Assembly: GCA_041301185.1 (NCBI GenBank)
Contig: JBFYSV010000361.1
Coordinates: 1 to 20,409 of the forward strand
Length of the DNA stretch: 20,409 nt
Origin: JAQBDA01 sp041301185
GTDB taxonomy: Bacteria; Chloroflexota; Anaerolineae; Anaerolineales; UBA4823
Direction: 5' to 3'
The position numbers and the translations under genes are program-made. This document shows, piece by piece, positions 1 through 6,931 of the stretch (position 1 is its first letter; each line of letters begins with the position of its first letter). The notes below the pieces were generated by a model, which made no database searches, had not been told where the DNA came from, and saw only the letters and a list, made by a program, of their open reading frames with translations.

Positions 1-69
1 AGACGCCCACTTTGCCAGCTCATCCAGAGATAGGCCGGGTAGTGCTGCACTCATCATTCCAAGTTTCAT
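1..69 (-). CDS. Sugar phosphate isomerase/epimerase, N-terminal fragment (runs off left edge)
   Basis: Only the first 23 codons lie in the window, starting at an ATG at 69-67. They read MKLGMMSAALPGLSLDELAK and then WAS, the usual opening of TIM-barrel (AP-endonuclease-2 fold) sugar phosphate isomerases/epimerases: a short first strand, then 'LPGLSLDEL' leading into helix 1. A good ribosome site (AAGGAAGGAAG) ends about 6 bases before the ATG. It is the last visible gene of the minus-strand operon, 70 bp after the molybdenum hydroxylase genes, with a strong hairpin in between. Catalytic residues lie outside the window, so the substrate cannot be judged. Confidence 0.72.
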   Translation of the reverse strand, partial: MKLGMMSAALPGLSLDELAKWAS

Positions 70-94
70 ACAGTCTTCCTTCCTTTGGTCAATG

Positions 95-125
95 ATCGTG
101 CGGGCAGCTCTGCCGCCCGCACGAT
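95..125. terminator. Strong hairpin after the Mo-hydroxylase genes
   Basis: A perfect 11-bp inverted repeat, ATCGTGCGGGC (95-105) and GCCCGCACGAT (115-125), encloses a 9-base loop. It starts 14 bases downstream of the stop codon of the last Mo-hydroxylase gene and before the next gene (start at 69). Neither strand has a T-run after it, so it is not a textbook intrinsic terminator. It could stop transcription with Rho, cause partial read-through, or protect the 3' end of the upstream message. Confidence 0.5.
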
Positions 126-139
126 TGTCCGTTGACAAG

Positions 140-1147
140 CTACTCTGAGCCAGATTCTTTCAATTCCAGCGCACGCAAGACTTTCTCCGGTGTCGCCGGC
201 ACATCGGTAATCCAAATCCCTACCGCATCATGGATAGCATTGACAATGGCAGGCGCTTGGGAGTTGGCAGTCATCTCACCGATGCCTTTCGCCCCATACG
301 GACCTGTTTTGGAGCCCATCTCTACAATGACAGCATCCAGCGCCGGCACATCTTTAGCAGTAGGGATCATATAAGAGAAGAAACCGGTGGGATAATGATC
401 AAGAGTTGGGTAATAAGGATGCAGTTCTTCATAAAGAGCTGAACCCAACCCTCCGGCTGCTCCTCCATCGATCTGCCCTTCGACCAGCAACGGGTTGATG
501 GCTTTGCCGCAGTCATAGGCACTGACCAGTTTCAGAACCTTCACCTGACCCGTATCGGTATCAACCTCCACCTCAGCCACCGTAGCGCCGTAAGCCATGT
601 TGTGCAGAGGCTCACCTTCACCAGTCTCGGGATCAACCACTGCAGTCGGCCAGCCAAAAGAGCCGCGCCCGGCGATGATCTTCTGCTCAGTCCAAATAGC
701 TGAACTGGCAATATCAGCGATCGGAATTGCTTGCTCGGGAAAATCCTTCACCACCACCAAGCCATCCTGAGCGATCAGTTTCTCAGGCTCCACCCCAAGC
801 TGTTTGCTGGCGATTTCAAACAGAACCGTGCGGGCTTCACGGGCGGCTTGCAGCACCGCATTTCCAGTCTGGTGGGTCAGGCGGCTTGCAAAGGTGCCAG
901 TATCCCACGGGCTGCTATCGGTATCCACCAGGGTCACATTAACCATTTCGATGGGCACACCCAGCTCTTCTGACACAAATTGCCGTACAATTGTGCGGAT
1001 TCCCTGCCCAATATCGACGCTGCCAATGAGAACATCAACGCTGCCATCCAGCTGCATCTTTACAATTGCCTGGCTGGGGTCGCCACCGCCACTAAGGCCG
1101 GTTGGGTACCATACTGCTGCAATACCAGTTCCACGTTTAATAGCCAT
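140..1147 (-). CDS. Molybdopterin subunit of xanthine dehydrogenase-family hydroxylase, C-terminal half (MoCo domain 2)
   Basis: This 335-residue protein corresponds to the second molybdopterin-binding domain of xanthine dehydrogenase/aldehyde oxidase large subunits. It has the GQG motif at residues 47-49, the 'ASRLT' segment at 87-91 (family 'SR.T' motif) and GAKGIGE at 285-291. Glu291 is in the position of the catalytic glutamate that activates the Mo-bound water. The N-terminal half, including the substrate-channel arginine, is in the preceding gene, so this protein can only work in a complex with it. The ATG follows the upstream TAA directly and in the same frame, and GGAGG lies 7 bases before the ATG, so independent initiation is credible. 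The family includes xanthine, nicotinate, aldehyde and sugar-aldehyde oxidising enzymes; substrate unknown. Confidence 0.88.
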   Translation of the reverse strand: MAIKRGTGIAAVWYPTGLSGGGDPSQAIVKMQLDGSVDVLIGSVDIGQGIRTIVRQFVSEELGVPIEMVNVTLVDTDSSPWDTGTFASRLTHQTGNAVLQAAREARTVLFEIASKQLGVEPEKLIAQDGLVVVKDFPEQAIPIADIASSAIWTEQKIIAGRGSFGWPTAVVDPETGEGEPLHNMAYGATVAEVEVDTDTGQVKVLKLVSAYDCGKAINPLLVEGQIDGGAAGGLGSALYEELHPYYPTLDHYPTGFFSYMIPTAKDVPALDAVIVEMGSKTGPYGAKGIGEMTANSQAPAIVNAIHDAVGIWITDVPATPEKVLRALELKESGSE

Positions 1148-2458
1148 TTATGCCTCCATCATTACCGATGATGACATCGTCAGCAGATCATCATCCAGTT
1201 TAACGCCAGCCCGCTCGGCAGCGGCTTGCATAACTTCAATCAGGGCGCAGTTGTGCAGAACTGCCTGGGTGGACGAAGTGTCACCATCCCGCACTGCATT
1301 GATAAAGCGCAGCCGCCAGGAGTCGATACCGATCGTCTTGGCAATCTTCTCCATTTGCACTTCATCGGCAAAGGAAGCCTGGTACAAACCAAAGCCGCGC
1401 ATAGAGCTGACCGGGCGCTTGTTGGTCAACATGACATATGTATCAACTTTGACATTTGGGATATTGTATGGACCTGCAACCCCATACGCGTGTTTGGAGC
1501 CGACGTAGTCGTTCGTCAGGATGTACGCACCTCCATCGCGGATTGAACGCACTTCTCGAGCTATAATGCGCCCATCCTTCATGACACCATCCTTGAAGAA
1601 CATGTGCATACTTCCGCGGTGGGTAGAAGCAATAAACTCCTCGGCGCGGGTCCACAGCCATTTCACCGGCCGGTTATTGGTGTGAAGGGAGAGGACGGAA
1701 ACGATTAAGTCCGCGTGAGGGTCATTCTTGGAGCCAAAACCGCCACCAACTACGCCGCCGATCATGTGAACCATGGATTGCGGCTTTTTCAAGATCGGAG
1801 CCAGCCACATCTTGTTAAACCAGATCGCCTGGCTCATTGTGTAGACATGGGTGCGTCCCTGGCTATCTGTCTGGGCAATACCGCACTGAGTCTCGATCGG
1901 AGAGTGCTCCTGGGCAGCGGTCCGGTAATAATTCTCGATGATGTAATCTGCCTGGGCGAAGCCAGCTTCGACGTCGCCTTTGCGGATCTGGCGGACAGGT
2001 TTATCGCCAAAGTAGACAAAGTTCCCTTCGGGCGATACCTGGATGGAATCTGGCTCCATGGCTTTGATCGGGTCGAGCACCGGCTCGCGCTCCTCCAGGT
2101 CAACCTTAATCAGTGAGACGGCTTCCATCGCAGTGTCCACGTCTTCTGCTGCCACCGCGACGACTTCCTGACCCATATAACGCACTTCGTCCTCTGCCAG
2201 GACAGGGAAATCCTTCGCAAAGCCATAGCGATTGTAGGGAACATCTTTCCAGGTGATTACCTTCACCACACTGGGCAGGCTTTGTGCTTTGCTGATATCA
2301 ACGTTCAGAATCCTGGCAGAAGGTACCGGGCTTCTCCAGACTTTGACGTGCAGCATTCCCGGCAGGCGGATATCATTGACGTACCGGGTCTTGGCCAGTG
2401 CGTGCTGCATTCCGTCTATTCTTGGTAGTCGCTTACCGACATGTTTATACTCATCCAT
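1148..2458 (-). CDS. Molybdopterin subunit of xanthine dehydrogenase-family hydroxylase, N-terminal half (a/b hammerhead and MoCo domain 1)
   Basis: A 436-residue protein covering the N-terminal hammerhead domain (about 10-120) and first molybdopterin domain (about 130-420) of a xanthine dehydrogenase-type large subunit. GGGFGSK at 238-244 is the conserved Mo-pterin loop and RGFG at 354-357 carries the conserved active-site arginine. The family's usual single chain is about 750-780 residues; here the chain stops at residue 436 and continues in frame as a separate gene. I chose the ATG at 2458 because GGAGGAGG lies just before it; an in-frame GTG at 2473, directly after the stop of the 2Fe-2S gene, would add five residues but has no good ribosome site. 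It works with the FAD, 2Fe-2S and second Mo-domain proteins. Confidence 0.9.
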   Translation of the reverse strand: MDEYKHVGKRLPRIDGMQHALAKTRYVNDIRLPGMLHVKVWRSPVPSARILNVDISKAQSLPSVVKVITWKDVPYNRYGFAKDFPVLAEDEVRYMGQEVVAVAAEDVDTAMEAVSLIKVDLEEREPVLDPIKAMEPDSIQVSPEGNFVYFGDKPVRQIRKGDVEAGFAQADYIIENYYRTAAQEHSPIETQCGIAQTDSQGRTHVYTMSQAIWFNKMWLAPILKKPQSMVHMIGGVVGGGFGSKNDPHADLIVSVLSLHTNNRPVKWLWTRAEEFIASTHRGSMHMFFKDGVMKDGRIIAREVRSIRDGGAYILTNDYVGSKHAYGVAGPYNIPNVKVDTYVMLTNKRPVSSMRGFGLYQASFADEVQMEKIAKTIGIDSWRLRFINAVRDGDTSSTQAVLHNCALIEVMQAAAERAGVKLDDDLLTMSSSVMMEA

Positions 2459-2473
2459 GATCGCCTCCTCCAC

Positions 2474-2944
2474 CTAGCCCATCTTTTCTGCCGCAGCCAG
2501 GACTGCTTCGATGATTTTATTATATCCAGTGCATCTGCACACATTCCCGACGATACCGTTGACCACTTCTTCTCGTGTGGGGTGTGGGTTGTGATCCAGC
2601 AACGATTTGGAAGCCATAATCATTCCTGGTGTGCAGAATCCACATTGAGCACCGTAGTGTTCGGTGAAAGCAACCTGAAGCGGGTGCGGGTTATCCTGAG
2701 TGCCAATACCTTCCACCGTCGTTACCTCCCGGCCTTCCACTGTATGGGCCAGGACGAGGCAGGAATTGACCGCCTCTCCATCGATAATGAGGGTGCACGC
2801 GCCGCAGTTGCCCTGCTCGCAGCCAAACTTTACACTGGTAACATTCAAGTAATCTCGCAGCAAGGTCAAGAGGTTTACTGTGGCAGGCGCCTTAACCGTG
2901 ACGGGATCCCCATTCAACGTAAAGTGGATCGGATACTTGATCAT
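2474..2944 (-). CDS. 2Fe-2S subunit of xanthine dehydrogenase-family molybdenum hydroxylase
   Basis: A 156-residue iron-sulfur subunit that passes electrons from the Mo centre to FAD. The N-terminal plant-type ferredoxin cluster is bound by Cys42, 47, 50 and 62 (C-x4-C-x2-C-x11-C), and the C-terminal helical-domain cluster by Cys101, 104, 136 and 138 (CGFC...CRC). All eight ligands are present and the length is standard for CoxS/XdhC-type subunits. The ATG follows the TAA of the FAD gene with no gap and in the same frame; the ribosome site GGAGG lies within the end of the FAD gene. The gene ends TAG directly before a GTG of the Mo-domain gene. This tight packing suggests translational coupling. 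Confidence 0.95.
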   Translation of the reverse strand: MIKYPIHFTLNGDPVTVKAPATVNLLTLLRDYLNVTSVKFGCEQGNCGACTLIIDGEAVNSCLVLAHTVEGREVTTVEGIGTQDNPHPLQVAFTEHYGAQCGFCTPGMIMASKSLLDHNPHPTREEVVNGIVGNVCRCTGYNKIIEAVLAAAEKMG

Positions 2945-3814
2945 TTAATTGTTACCTCCGTTCATATTGGCTGCTTCCCGCAGAGTGCGCTCCACCAAAA
3001 CCCGGGTCACTTTACGGCGATACCAGATGGTACCGTGAACGTCATCGATCGGCTTAATTTCCTGGACAGCAATGTTCGCCGCTTCTTGGACTGCCTCTTC
3101 GGTAAAGGGCTGCCCGACCAACAGCTTTTCAGCAGTTTTGATGCGCAGGAGGGTTGGCGCAGCTGCGCCAACCGCAATATTAGCTGCCAGGCATTTCCCG
3201 TTACTATCCAACTTTACCCTTGAGGTGGTATTGAGTACTGCCAGGGTCATTGCCTGGCGGCGGCCTATCTTTTCGTATGCTGAGCCCTCGCCGTCCACCT
3301 GTGGCCTCACCCGGATCTCCGTCATCAACTCGCCCGGCTGGATAACCGTAGAGTTGGGACCCAGATAGAACGCTTCCAGGGGGACAATTCGCTGTCCGTT
3401 CTTGCTGGTCAACTGTACTTCGGCACCCATGCCTAACAGCGCGCAACCACAGTCCGCAGCAGGAGATGCAGTGCACAGATTGCCACCTAACGTAGCTAAA
3501 GAGCGCACCGGTGGACTGGCCAGCTTGCCAGCTGCCCGCGCAACCGCACTGGCTTTTTTCTGCAACAGCCCTGAATTGGCAGCGGTTTGCATGCGGGTCG
3601 CCGCCCCGATGCGGATGAAATCCCCATCCTCCACAATATACTCCAGGGCGAGTTTTCCGATCCACAGGATGCCATCCGGGATCTTAAATTCCAGGTTCAT
3701 ATCACGAACCAGATCTGTACCTCCAGCCAGGACACTCAGCCCCGCGCCATATTTATCCAGCAACTGGAGGGCTTCATCCAATGTTGCAGGAACAAAGTAT
3801 TGAACCTCTTTCAC
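2945..3814 (-). CDS. FAD-binding subunit of xanthine dehydrogenase-family molybdenum hydroxylase
   Basis: A 289-residue flavoprotein of the CoxM/XdhB type that receives electrons from the 2Fe-2S clusters and hands them to the final acceptor. The two FAD-contact motifs are AGGTDL at residues 30-35 and TLGGN at 108-112, followed by a CO-dehydrogenase-flavoprotein-type C-terminal domain. It starts at GTG (3814-3812), supported by GGGAGG 8 bases upstream; no other start has such a site. It is the first of four Mo-hydroxylase genes, 126 bp after the lactonase gene, the largest break in this part of the operon, so a separate promoter there is possible. The order FAD, 2Fe-2S, Mo differs from the single-chain eukaryotic order. 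Confidence 0.93.
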   Translation of the reverse strand: MKEVQYFVPATLDEALQLLDKYGAGLSVLAGGTDLVRDMNLEFKIPDGILWIGKLALEYIVEDGDFIRIGAATRMQTAANSGLLQKKASAVARAAGKLASPPVRSLATLGGNLCTASPAADCGCALLGMGAEVQLTSKNGQRIVPLEAFYLGPNSTVIQPGELMTEIRVRPQVDGEGSAYEKIGRRQAMTLAVLNTTSRVKLDSNGKCLAANIAVGAAAPTLLRIKTAEKLLVGQPFTEEAVQEAANIAVQEIKPIDDVHGTIWYRRKVTRVLVERTLREAANMNGGNN

Positions 3815-3844
3815 TTTTTAACCTCCCGGCTGAGCAATGATCGC

Positions 3845-3859
3845 GTTAGCGTTGCTAAC
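3845..3859. promoter_or_regulatory. Inverted repeat upstream of the Mo-hydroxylase genes
   Basis: GTTAGC-GTT-GCTAAC is a perfect 6-bp inverted repeat with a 3-base centre, 31 bases upstream of the GTG start of the FAD gene, in the 126-bp gap after the lactonase gene. The sequence resembles LacI/GalR-type half-sites, so it could be an operator for the Mo-hydroxylase genes. It could equally be a small RNA hairpin. No convincing -35/-10 pair was seen beside it. Confidence 0.3.
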
Positions 3860-3925
3860 TCGAAAAACTCAGCCATTTTTTGGGTGATTGCTAAAAACTT
3901 CATCAGCAAACAAGCATAGCAGGTT

Positions 3926-3938
3926 GGATTGCCAATCC
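3926..3938. other. Short hairpin just after the lactonase stop codon
   Basis: GGATTG-C-CAATCC is a perfect 6-bp inverted repeat with a one-base centre, starting 2 bases downstream of the TGA of the lactonase gene. As RNA the inner pairs would open to form a small loop. There is no T-run behind it. It may end or stabilise the message, or be a protein-binding palindrome. Confidence 0.25.
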
Positions 3939-3940
3939 GA

Positions 3941-5086
3941 TCAATACGGGATGAACTCGCCCCGTTCTTCTGCTGCTTTCCGCGCCGGCTCACCATACTC
4001 CCAGGAATACTCTGGTCGATAACGTTCGCGCCAATCGTTATATTTCATCTTCTTGATATCTGCCTGCATTGGATACAGCCACTTGATTCCCCATTGCGGG
4101 ATAACAACTTTTGTATCCGGCAGACGCCATTTGGCGATTTCAACCACCTCGTTTGGATCGACCTGGGTATTCCCCCAGTTATCCCAGTGGAGGGGCAAAG
4201 CCAGCTTGGCACCTACCAGCTCCGTTGCTCGTACCGCATCATATGGAGTCATCTTATCCGTCGCCCCCGGAGCGTTCGAACCAATGTTAAACGTGACCAC
4301 ATCAATGTTGTATTTCTTGAAAGTGATGTAAGCATTCTGGTAAAGCGTATCGGCAAGGTGGCATAGATTCACTCCAGCTATTTTGAAAAAGAACGTTACC
4401 GCCACATCATCAAAGGGACGGCGCACGCCGGGTTTGACCTCCACCCCTGGCCCGCCGGTCATCGTAGCAATGCGGTCGTAGTTGGGCAGGATATCGATCG
4501 TTACATCCTTGATCTGGAAACTCTGCCCGGGGCGGACAAGCTCAATACGGTCTTCCGGTACCTGGAATTTCCGCATCCGCTCAACGGAGGACAGCGGAGC
4601 GTAGAACTTGCAATCCGCTGTCTGGGTGGCTGCCTTCAGGGTGTAGATGTCCGTGTGATCTGCATGCTGGTGGCTGCAAAACACGCCATCCAGGGTCTTG
4701 AAGCCGAAGATATCGATCACCTGCGGATTCAAGCGTAGCCAATCGATAGTTGGCGAGCCGCTCGTCCGGCAAACACCGCAGTACTCGTACTCGGTATAAT
4801 GAGCGGGACCAGCGTAGTTATCGATCAGCAGGACTGCACCACCGGGAGATTTCAATATAAACCCCATCCCACCTGTCCACCAGAAAGCATAGTTCCCTTC
4901 TGGCACCTGGGTTTCCTCGATCTCGCGATTAAGCCACTGTCCCCACTCAGGGAAGCACTCCAGGATCCAGCGTGTGCGGTCGATGGGCCGGTCATGGTTG
5001 AGCAAGAAATCGCCCTGCATCGTGCCCCGGCCATCGCCCACAATTTTAATGTCTTCCAGGTTATATTCTTTTCCGTTTGTACTCAT
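3941..5086 (-). CDS. UlaG-type metallo-beta-lactamase-fold lactonase
   Basis: This 381-residue protein resembles L-ascorbate-6-phosphate lactonase UlaG. 'FPEWGQWLNREIEETQVPEG' at about 45-64, then WWTGGMG, is close to the start of E. coli UlaG (recalled, not aligned by computer). The metal motif H-x-H-x-D-H is intact (His139, His141, Asp143, His144). A late 'LPLHWDNWGN' supplies the usual C-terminal metal-region histidine. It is about 25-30 residues longer than UlaG, mainly at the N-terminus. Family role: hydrolysis of a sugar lactone to the open acid in the cytoplasm. No ascorbate phosphotransferase or other Ula enzymes are nearby and the importer is an ABC type, so an unphosphorylated lactone, perhaps made by the adjacent Mo enzyme, is a reasonable guess. 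The ribosome site AGAGAGGTG precedes the ATG. Confidence 0.82.
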   Translation of the reverse strand: MSTNGKEYNLEDIKIVGDGRGTMQGDFLLNHDRPIDRTRWILECFPEWGQWLNREIEETQVPEGNYAFWWTGGMGFILKSPGGAVLLIDNYAGPAHYTEYEYCGVCRTSGSPTIDWLRLNPQVIDIFGFKTLDGVFCSHQHADHTDIYTLKAATQTADCKFYAPLSSVERMRKFQVPEDRIELVRPGQSFQIKDVTIDILPNYDRIATMTGGPGVEVKPGVRRPFDDVAVTFFFKIAGVNLCHLADTLYQNAYITFKKYNIDVVTFNIGSNAPGATDKMTPYDAVRATELVGAKLALPLHWDNWGNTQVDPNEVVEIAKWRLPDTKVVIPQWGIKWLYPMQADIKKMKYNDWRERYRPEYSWEYGEPARKAAEERGEFIPY

Positions 5087-5151
5087 CTTTCACCTCTCTT
5101 TGCCAACAATTCAAGATTAAAGATCCATCTCACGTTTCATCTACCCGGTAT

Positions 5152-5973
5152 TTATGTGCGTTGCAGCTCTCTCAGTACAGGCTCCGCACTCGCAATCCAG
5201 TCGAAGCGCGGGTCGGTGGTGATGTTGTACGCTTTATCGTCGCCCGATAACACCCAGAAGTAGCCCAGGGTGGTACCCGGTGATGCCACAGTGGGGTGAT
5301 AACCGTTTTCCATCAAGAATACATCATCGTTGTGAATGAGGTAGCTCTCCTCCTTACCTTCTTTGTAGCCCAACTGCACGCCATAACCATTGGCTGGCTT
5401 GACCTTGAACAGATAAAACTCTTCCAAAATATTTTCTATACCGCTGATTTCATCATGCTTGTGCGGCGGTATCCCCGACCAATTTCCAGGCGGGTTGATT
5501 GTTTCACCGATAATCATGCGCTGGCTAATCGGAGAGCCGGGCGGGATCACCAGGCGAACATCTCTCCGCCAGTTAGCCATACCCGCCGAGACAACCTTAA
5601 TATCTTCCGGTTTGACCAGGGCGGGAACCCGGTCTGCATCACACGGGGCTTTGGCGATCACCAGATCAAGTTTTGTGTCGGCTGTCACGCTGAATTGGCT
5701 GCGCCGGGGAATATAAACCGCGAATGGCGCAGCGCTAAATATATCCGGACGGCCTCCTACACCCTGCCACTGAGCCTCATGGGAGCCACTGATCTTCACA
5801 GAAAATCGACCACCCATCGGTACAAGAGCAATTTCTTCCTCTTTGCTTTCGCCATTCCAGGACTCTCCCGCTGCCAGGCGCAGGACCTCGAGACCGAGCC
5901 AGGCATCGTTCTCGCCAATTTTTAACACGCTCTGATACCCATTTGCAGGTTTTACCTGATATTGTTTGATCAT
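5152..5973 (-). CDS. iolB: 5-deoxy-glucuronate isomerase (IolB) family protein
   Basis: A 273-residue double-cupin protein of the IolB/KduI group. In myo-inositol breakdown IolB converts 5-deoxy-glucuronate to 2-deoxy-5-keto-gluconate. The family signatures are clear: GRPDIFSAAP with a following IPR near 74-90, GNWSGIPPHKHD at 163-174 with metal ligands His171 and His173, an acidic pair at Glu184-Glu185, and GYHPT with His226. Length is normal for the family. The other inositol genes (iolG, iolC, iolD, iolJ) are not in this window, so the real substrate may be another uronate-like ring-opened acid. The ATG has AGGAG about 10 bases upstream. Gaps on either side are 42 and 65 bp, consistent with one operon. 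Confidence 0.88.
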   Translation of the reverse strand: MIKQYQVKPANGYQSVLKIGENDAWLGLEVLRLAAGESWNGESKEEEIALVPMGGRFSVKISGSHEAQWQGVGGRPDIFSAAPFAVYIPRRSQFSVTADTKLDLVIAKAPCDADRVPALVKPEDIKVVSAGMANWRRDVRLVIPPGSPISQRMIIGETINPPGNWSGIPPHKHDEISGIENILEEFYLFKVKPANGYGVQLGYKEGKEESYLIHNDDVFLMENGYHPTVASPGTTLGYFWVLSGDDKAYNITTDPRFDWIASAEPVLRELQRT

Positions 5974-6015
5974 TTCTCTTTACTCCTGATTGATAAATAT
6001 GGATAAATAAACCTT

Positions 6016-6810
6016 TTACATCGAAGGTATCCAATCCAAACACCGAGCACCTTCCGCTTGCGGGTTATACTCCAGGCCGATATGCCCTTCATAGCCAGAA
6101 TCAACGACAGTGGATATTAAACTGCGAAAATCGATCTGGCCCGTGCCCGGTTCGTGCCGACCCGGGTAATCTGCAAACTGGACATGCCCAATCCAACCAC
6201 TGTTCTGCTGAAATCTTTGCTCCAAATCTGCCTCTACCCTCTGGATGTGGTATGTATCAAATTGGAAGCGGATATTCGGGTGGTTGACCGCTTTCACGAT
6301 CTCAAAGCCCTCTTCACTGGTAGTTAAAAAATAGCCCGGATTGTCACTCGGATTGAGGGCTTCTATGGTCAGCAACACGCCAGCCTCAGCCGCCAGCGGT
6401 GCAGCATATTGCAGGTTCTCGAGCATACAGTCTTGCTGCGCCTGGCGTGGTAATTCCTCCAACTCTACACCGACAGGAAGCATGATTTTCATCACCGAGA
6501 GCCTGCTGGCAATCTGCAGTGCTTCTTCCAGGGTGCGGCGGAACTCACCCTGGCGAGCCGGATCGACCAGATAACCGCGATTCGCCCGGTCCCATACTGG
6601 CACATCCTGATTGAAGAGCACAATCTGTAAACCATATTCGGCGATCGCCTCTTCCAGCGCAGCCAGGTCAGCGTGGCTGGGAAACCCAAACTCAACTGCA
6701 GTGAAGCCCAATCGGGCAACTTCGCTGAGTTTTTCTCTGAATGGCAGATCTGGAAAGAGCCAGCTAATATTTGGGGCGTAGGTCAACATATCTTGGCGCG
6801 CCTGGCGCAT
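6016..6810 (-). CDS. Hydroxypyruvate isomerase / 2-oxo-tetronate isomerase-type TIM-barrel protein
   Basis: A 264-residue TIM-barrel protein with the Hyi/OtnI signature: 'NISWLFPDLPF' near 14-24, 'TIEALN' with metal ligand Glu150, 'FDTYH' with Asp185, and 'GHVQFADYPGRHEPGTGQI' at about 208-226, then 'GLEYNP' with Glu247. Known members convert hydroxypyruvate to tartronate semialdehyde or isomerise 2-oxo-tetronates. The start at 6810 has GGAAG 9 bases upstream; an internal ATG (residue 8) has a weaker site and would lose no conserved motif. It sits 42 bp before iolB and 120 bp after the next isomerase gene. Activity on a different 2-keto acid or aldehyde is possible. Confidence 0.85.
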   Translation of the reverse strand: MRQARQDMLTYAPNISWLFPDLPFREKLSEVARLGFTAVEFGFPSHADLAALEEAIAEYGLQIVLFNQDVPVWDRANRGYLVDPARQGEFRRTLEEALQIASRLSVMKIMLPVGVELEELPRQAQQDCMLENLQYAAPLAAEAGVLLTIEALNPSDNPGYFLTTSEEGFEIVKAVNHPNIRFQFDTYHIQRVEADLEQRFQQNSGWIGHVQFADYPGRHEPGTGQIDFRSLISTVVDSGYEGHIGLEYNPQAEGARCLDWIPSM

Positions 6811-6914
6811 CCCTAGGAGCTTCCTTCGGATAAGAATCTATTATCAAATTCGCCTGGCATAGAGCACCGGAAGCTTTGTCCAGGTTGCAACATTCAACGC
6901 TCAAAAAGCGCGAT

Positions 6915-6931
6915 GAGCCAGGCAATGGCTC
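6915..6931 (-). terminator. Weak terminator-like hairpin at the end of an isomerase gene
   Basis: GAGCCA (6915-6920) and TGGCTC (6926-6931) form a perfect 6-bp stem with a 5-base loop that overlaps the stop codon of the isomerase gene at 6931. In the minus direction a TTTTT run follows 7 bases after the stem. The gap before the T-run makes it a weak intrinsic terminator at best; partial termination inside the operon is possible. The rest of the 120-bp gap shows no other clear signal. Confidence 0.35.

Noticed and set aside
1148..1150. The in-frame stop in the Mo subunit as a pseudogene mutation or a selenocysteine codon
   Set aside because: The stop is TAA, not TGA, so selenocysteine is excluded. 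A ribosome site and ATG at the break and a domain-boundary position favour a working split; an assembly error is still not fully excluded.
804..1508. Plus-strand open frame of 234 codons
   Set aside because: It lies antisense to both Mo-domain genes, has no family motifs, and the minus-strand proteins show clear conserved residues across the region.
2441..3223. Plus-strand open frame of 260 codons
   Set aside because: It is antisense to the 2Fe-2S and FAD genes, whose cysteine and FAD motifs are intact; its composition reads as a complement of coding sequence.
3811..3903. A 30-codon frame ending GTGA-overlapped with the FAD gene start
   Set aside because: It has no ribosome site before its ATG and no recognisable product; an open frame of this length in the gap is easily chance.
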